Under the pieces are notes generated by a model. The model was given only the letters and a program-made list of their open reading frames with translations, was not told where the DNA came from and searched no databases. A DNA stretch of 64,000 nucleotides from JAJFUE01 sp041687335 (GTDB lineage Bacteria > Sumerlaeota > Sumerlaeia > MVZB01): assembly GCA_041687335.1 (NCBI GenBank), contig JAWLCE010000001.1, positions 124,001-188,000 on the forward strand. The letters run 5' to 3'. Made by a program: the position numbers and the translations under genes. The first letter of the stretch is position 1. Each line of letters starts with the position of its first letter. Below are positions 63,255 to 64,000 of the stretch, in pieces.

Positions 63255-64000
63255 AGGCCCTTACGAGATCGATCAGGTCATGGGGGAGATCCGCCGGCAG
63301 ATCGTGGAGCCGGAGGGGTCTCCCCCCTCGGCTTTGGCTGACGCCGCGCCCGCCCCCCGCATCGATGACGGCAGCACGCGCGGGCGACTGGCCGCGTCGC
63401 TGGCCGACCTGAACCGCCAAGCCCCGCTGCACGCGCCCTACCGCGTGCGGTCGCACCGCCGTTGGTTGCGTGTCCTCATCGACCCGATCAAGCGCCTGCT
63501 CCACTGGGGCGCGAGCCCCTACACCGAGCTGGTCCGCGAGCGGCAGGCCGAGTTCAACCTGACGCTGGCGCAGGCGCTCACCCTCATGACCCGCCGCTTC
63601 GAGGAGATCGAGCAGACTCAGCAGCGGCTGCTCGGTCGCCACGACCTGGGCCCCTTCTTCAATTCCATTCAACCCGACGAGCGCCTCGCGGCCATCGATG
63701 TCACGCGCGGCACCTATGCGGACATTCAGGGGCGCCAGGAACGCTATGCCGATCTTTTCGTGGGCGCCCCCGGCCAGGTGCTCGACATCGGCTGCGGCCG
63801 CGGCGAGCTGCTGATGCGGCTGCGCCACCGCGGCATCGAGTGCTGGGGCGCCGAAATCGATCCCTTGATGATCGAGCAGGCCAGCCGGAACGGAACCCTA
63901 GTCCTGCAACTCGATGCTCTCGCGGCGCTGCGCTCGGTTGAGGATGCCCGGCCGCTGGGCGGGCTCTTTGCCGCCCAGGTCATCGAGCACCTTTTCCCCG
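63232..64000 (+). CDS. Class I SAM-dependent methyltransferase (3' end off window)
   Basis: The frame opens with ATG at 63232 inside the end of cysI (23-base overlap) and is open to the right edge, at least 256 codons. The N-terminus begins MSPFQIPEGPYEIDQVMGEI. The methyltransferase fold is shown by GQVLDIGCGRGELLMRLRHR (motif I, SAM binding) and GIECWGAEIDPLMIEQA (motif II). It ends in LGGLFAAQVIEHLFP. Such proteins are often associated with capsular polysaccharide or surface-glycan synthesis. Function of the substrate is not visible. It was absent from the frame list because no stop codon is in the window. Confidence 0.88.
   Translation, partial: MSPFQIPEGPYEIDQVMGEIRRQIVEPEGSPPSALADAAPAPRIDDGSTRGRLAASLADLNRQAPLHAPYRVRSHRRWLRVLIDPIKRLLHWGASPYTELVRERQAEFNLTLAQALTLMTRRFEEIEQTQQRLLGRHDLGPFFNSIQPDERLAAIDVTRGTYADIQGRQERYADLFVGAPGQVLDIGCGRGELLMRLRHRGIECWGAEIDPLMIEQASRNGTLVLQLDALAALRSVEDARPLGGLFAAQVIEHLFP

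Overview
The window is a gene-dense, high-G+C stretch of a Gram-negative-type bacterial chromosome. It has single-copy housekeeping genes (purH, guaA, mutS, yajC, a fused secDF, gapA, cysI-like), RNase P RNA and tmRNA. It also has many lipoproteins or secreted proteins with lipobox or signal sequences, a BlaI/BlaR1-type pair, an ECF sigma/anti-sigma pair and several glycan-degrading enzymes (GH89, GH106-like, a DUF6807 protein, PIG-L deacetylases). This mix is typical of uncultured Planctomycetota, Lentisphaerota, Hydrogenedentota or Sumerlaeota-like bacteria. The sequence alone does not let me choose among these phyla.

Layout. 1-8.5 kb: end of a small lipoprotein gene, a large unrecognised protein, an orphan phage terminase large subunit, and an LVIVD-repeat lipoprotein behind a lipoprotein alpha-N-acetylglucosaminidase (GH89). 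8.7-18.1 kb: purH, guaA, a membrane protein, a cyclophilin lipoprotein, a BshB1-like deacetylase, rnpB, larB and a DUF6807 protein. 18.2-29.5 kb: yajC-secDF, a DprA-like protein, a DUF3332 lipoprotein, a TgpA-type transglutaminase, and proline dehydrogenase plus P5C dehydrogenase. 29.5-35.6 kb: an AAA ATPase, a DUF4160 (frameshifted)/DUF2442 pair, mutS, and ssrA followed by remnants of a phage integrase and of a terminase small subunit. 35.8-44.3 kb: a blaI-blaR1-like pair whose sensor carries a very long carboxypeptidase-regulatory-like region, an ECF sigma/anti-sigma pair, a palindromic repeat cassette and an exported secretin-domain protein. 44.3-45.8 kb: DUF3795 protein and esterase. 46.3-52.9 kb: a complete type I Wadjet (jetABCD) anti-plasmid operon. 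53.1-64 kb: an amino-sugar cluster (divergent NagB-like isomerase, PIG-L deacetylase, FGGY kinase), gapA, a GH106-like glycosidase, a CysI-like sulfite reductase and the start of a methyltransferase gene.

How the genes work together. GH89, the GH106-like enzyme, the DUF6807 protein, the deacetylase/isomerase/kinase cluster and GAPDH suggest growth on amino-sugar and deoxy-sugar glycans feeding glycolysis. PutA-type genes allow proline use. YajC-SecDF supports export of the many lipoproteins. BlaI/BlaR1-like and ECF/anti-sigma pairs provide envelope or extracellular sensing. The most notable system is the Wadjet operon. Prophage debris at ssrA and an orphan terminase record past phage integration. 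At least two dispersed repeat families and one palindromic repeat cassette lie mainly between genes.
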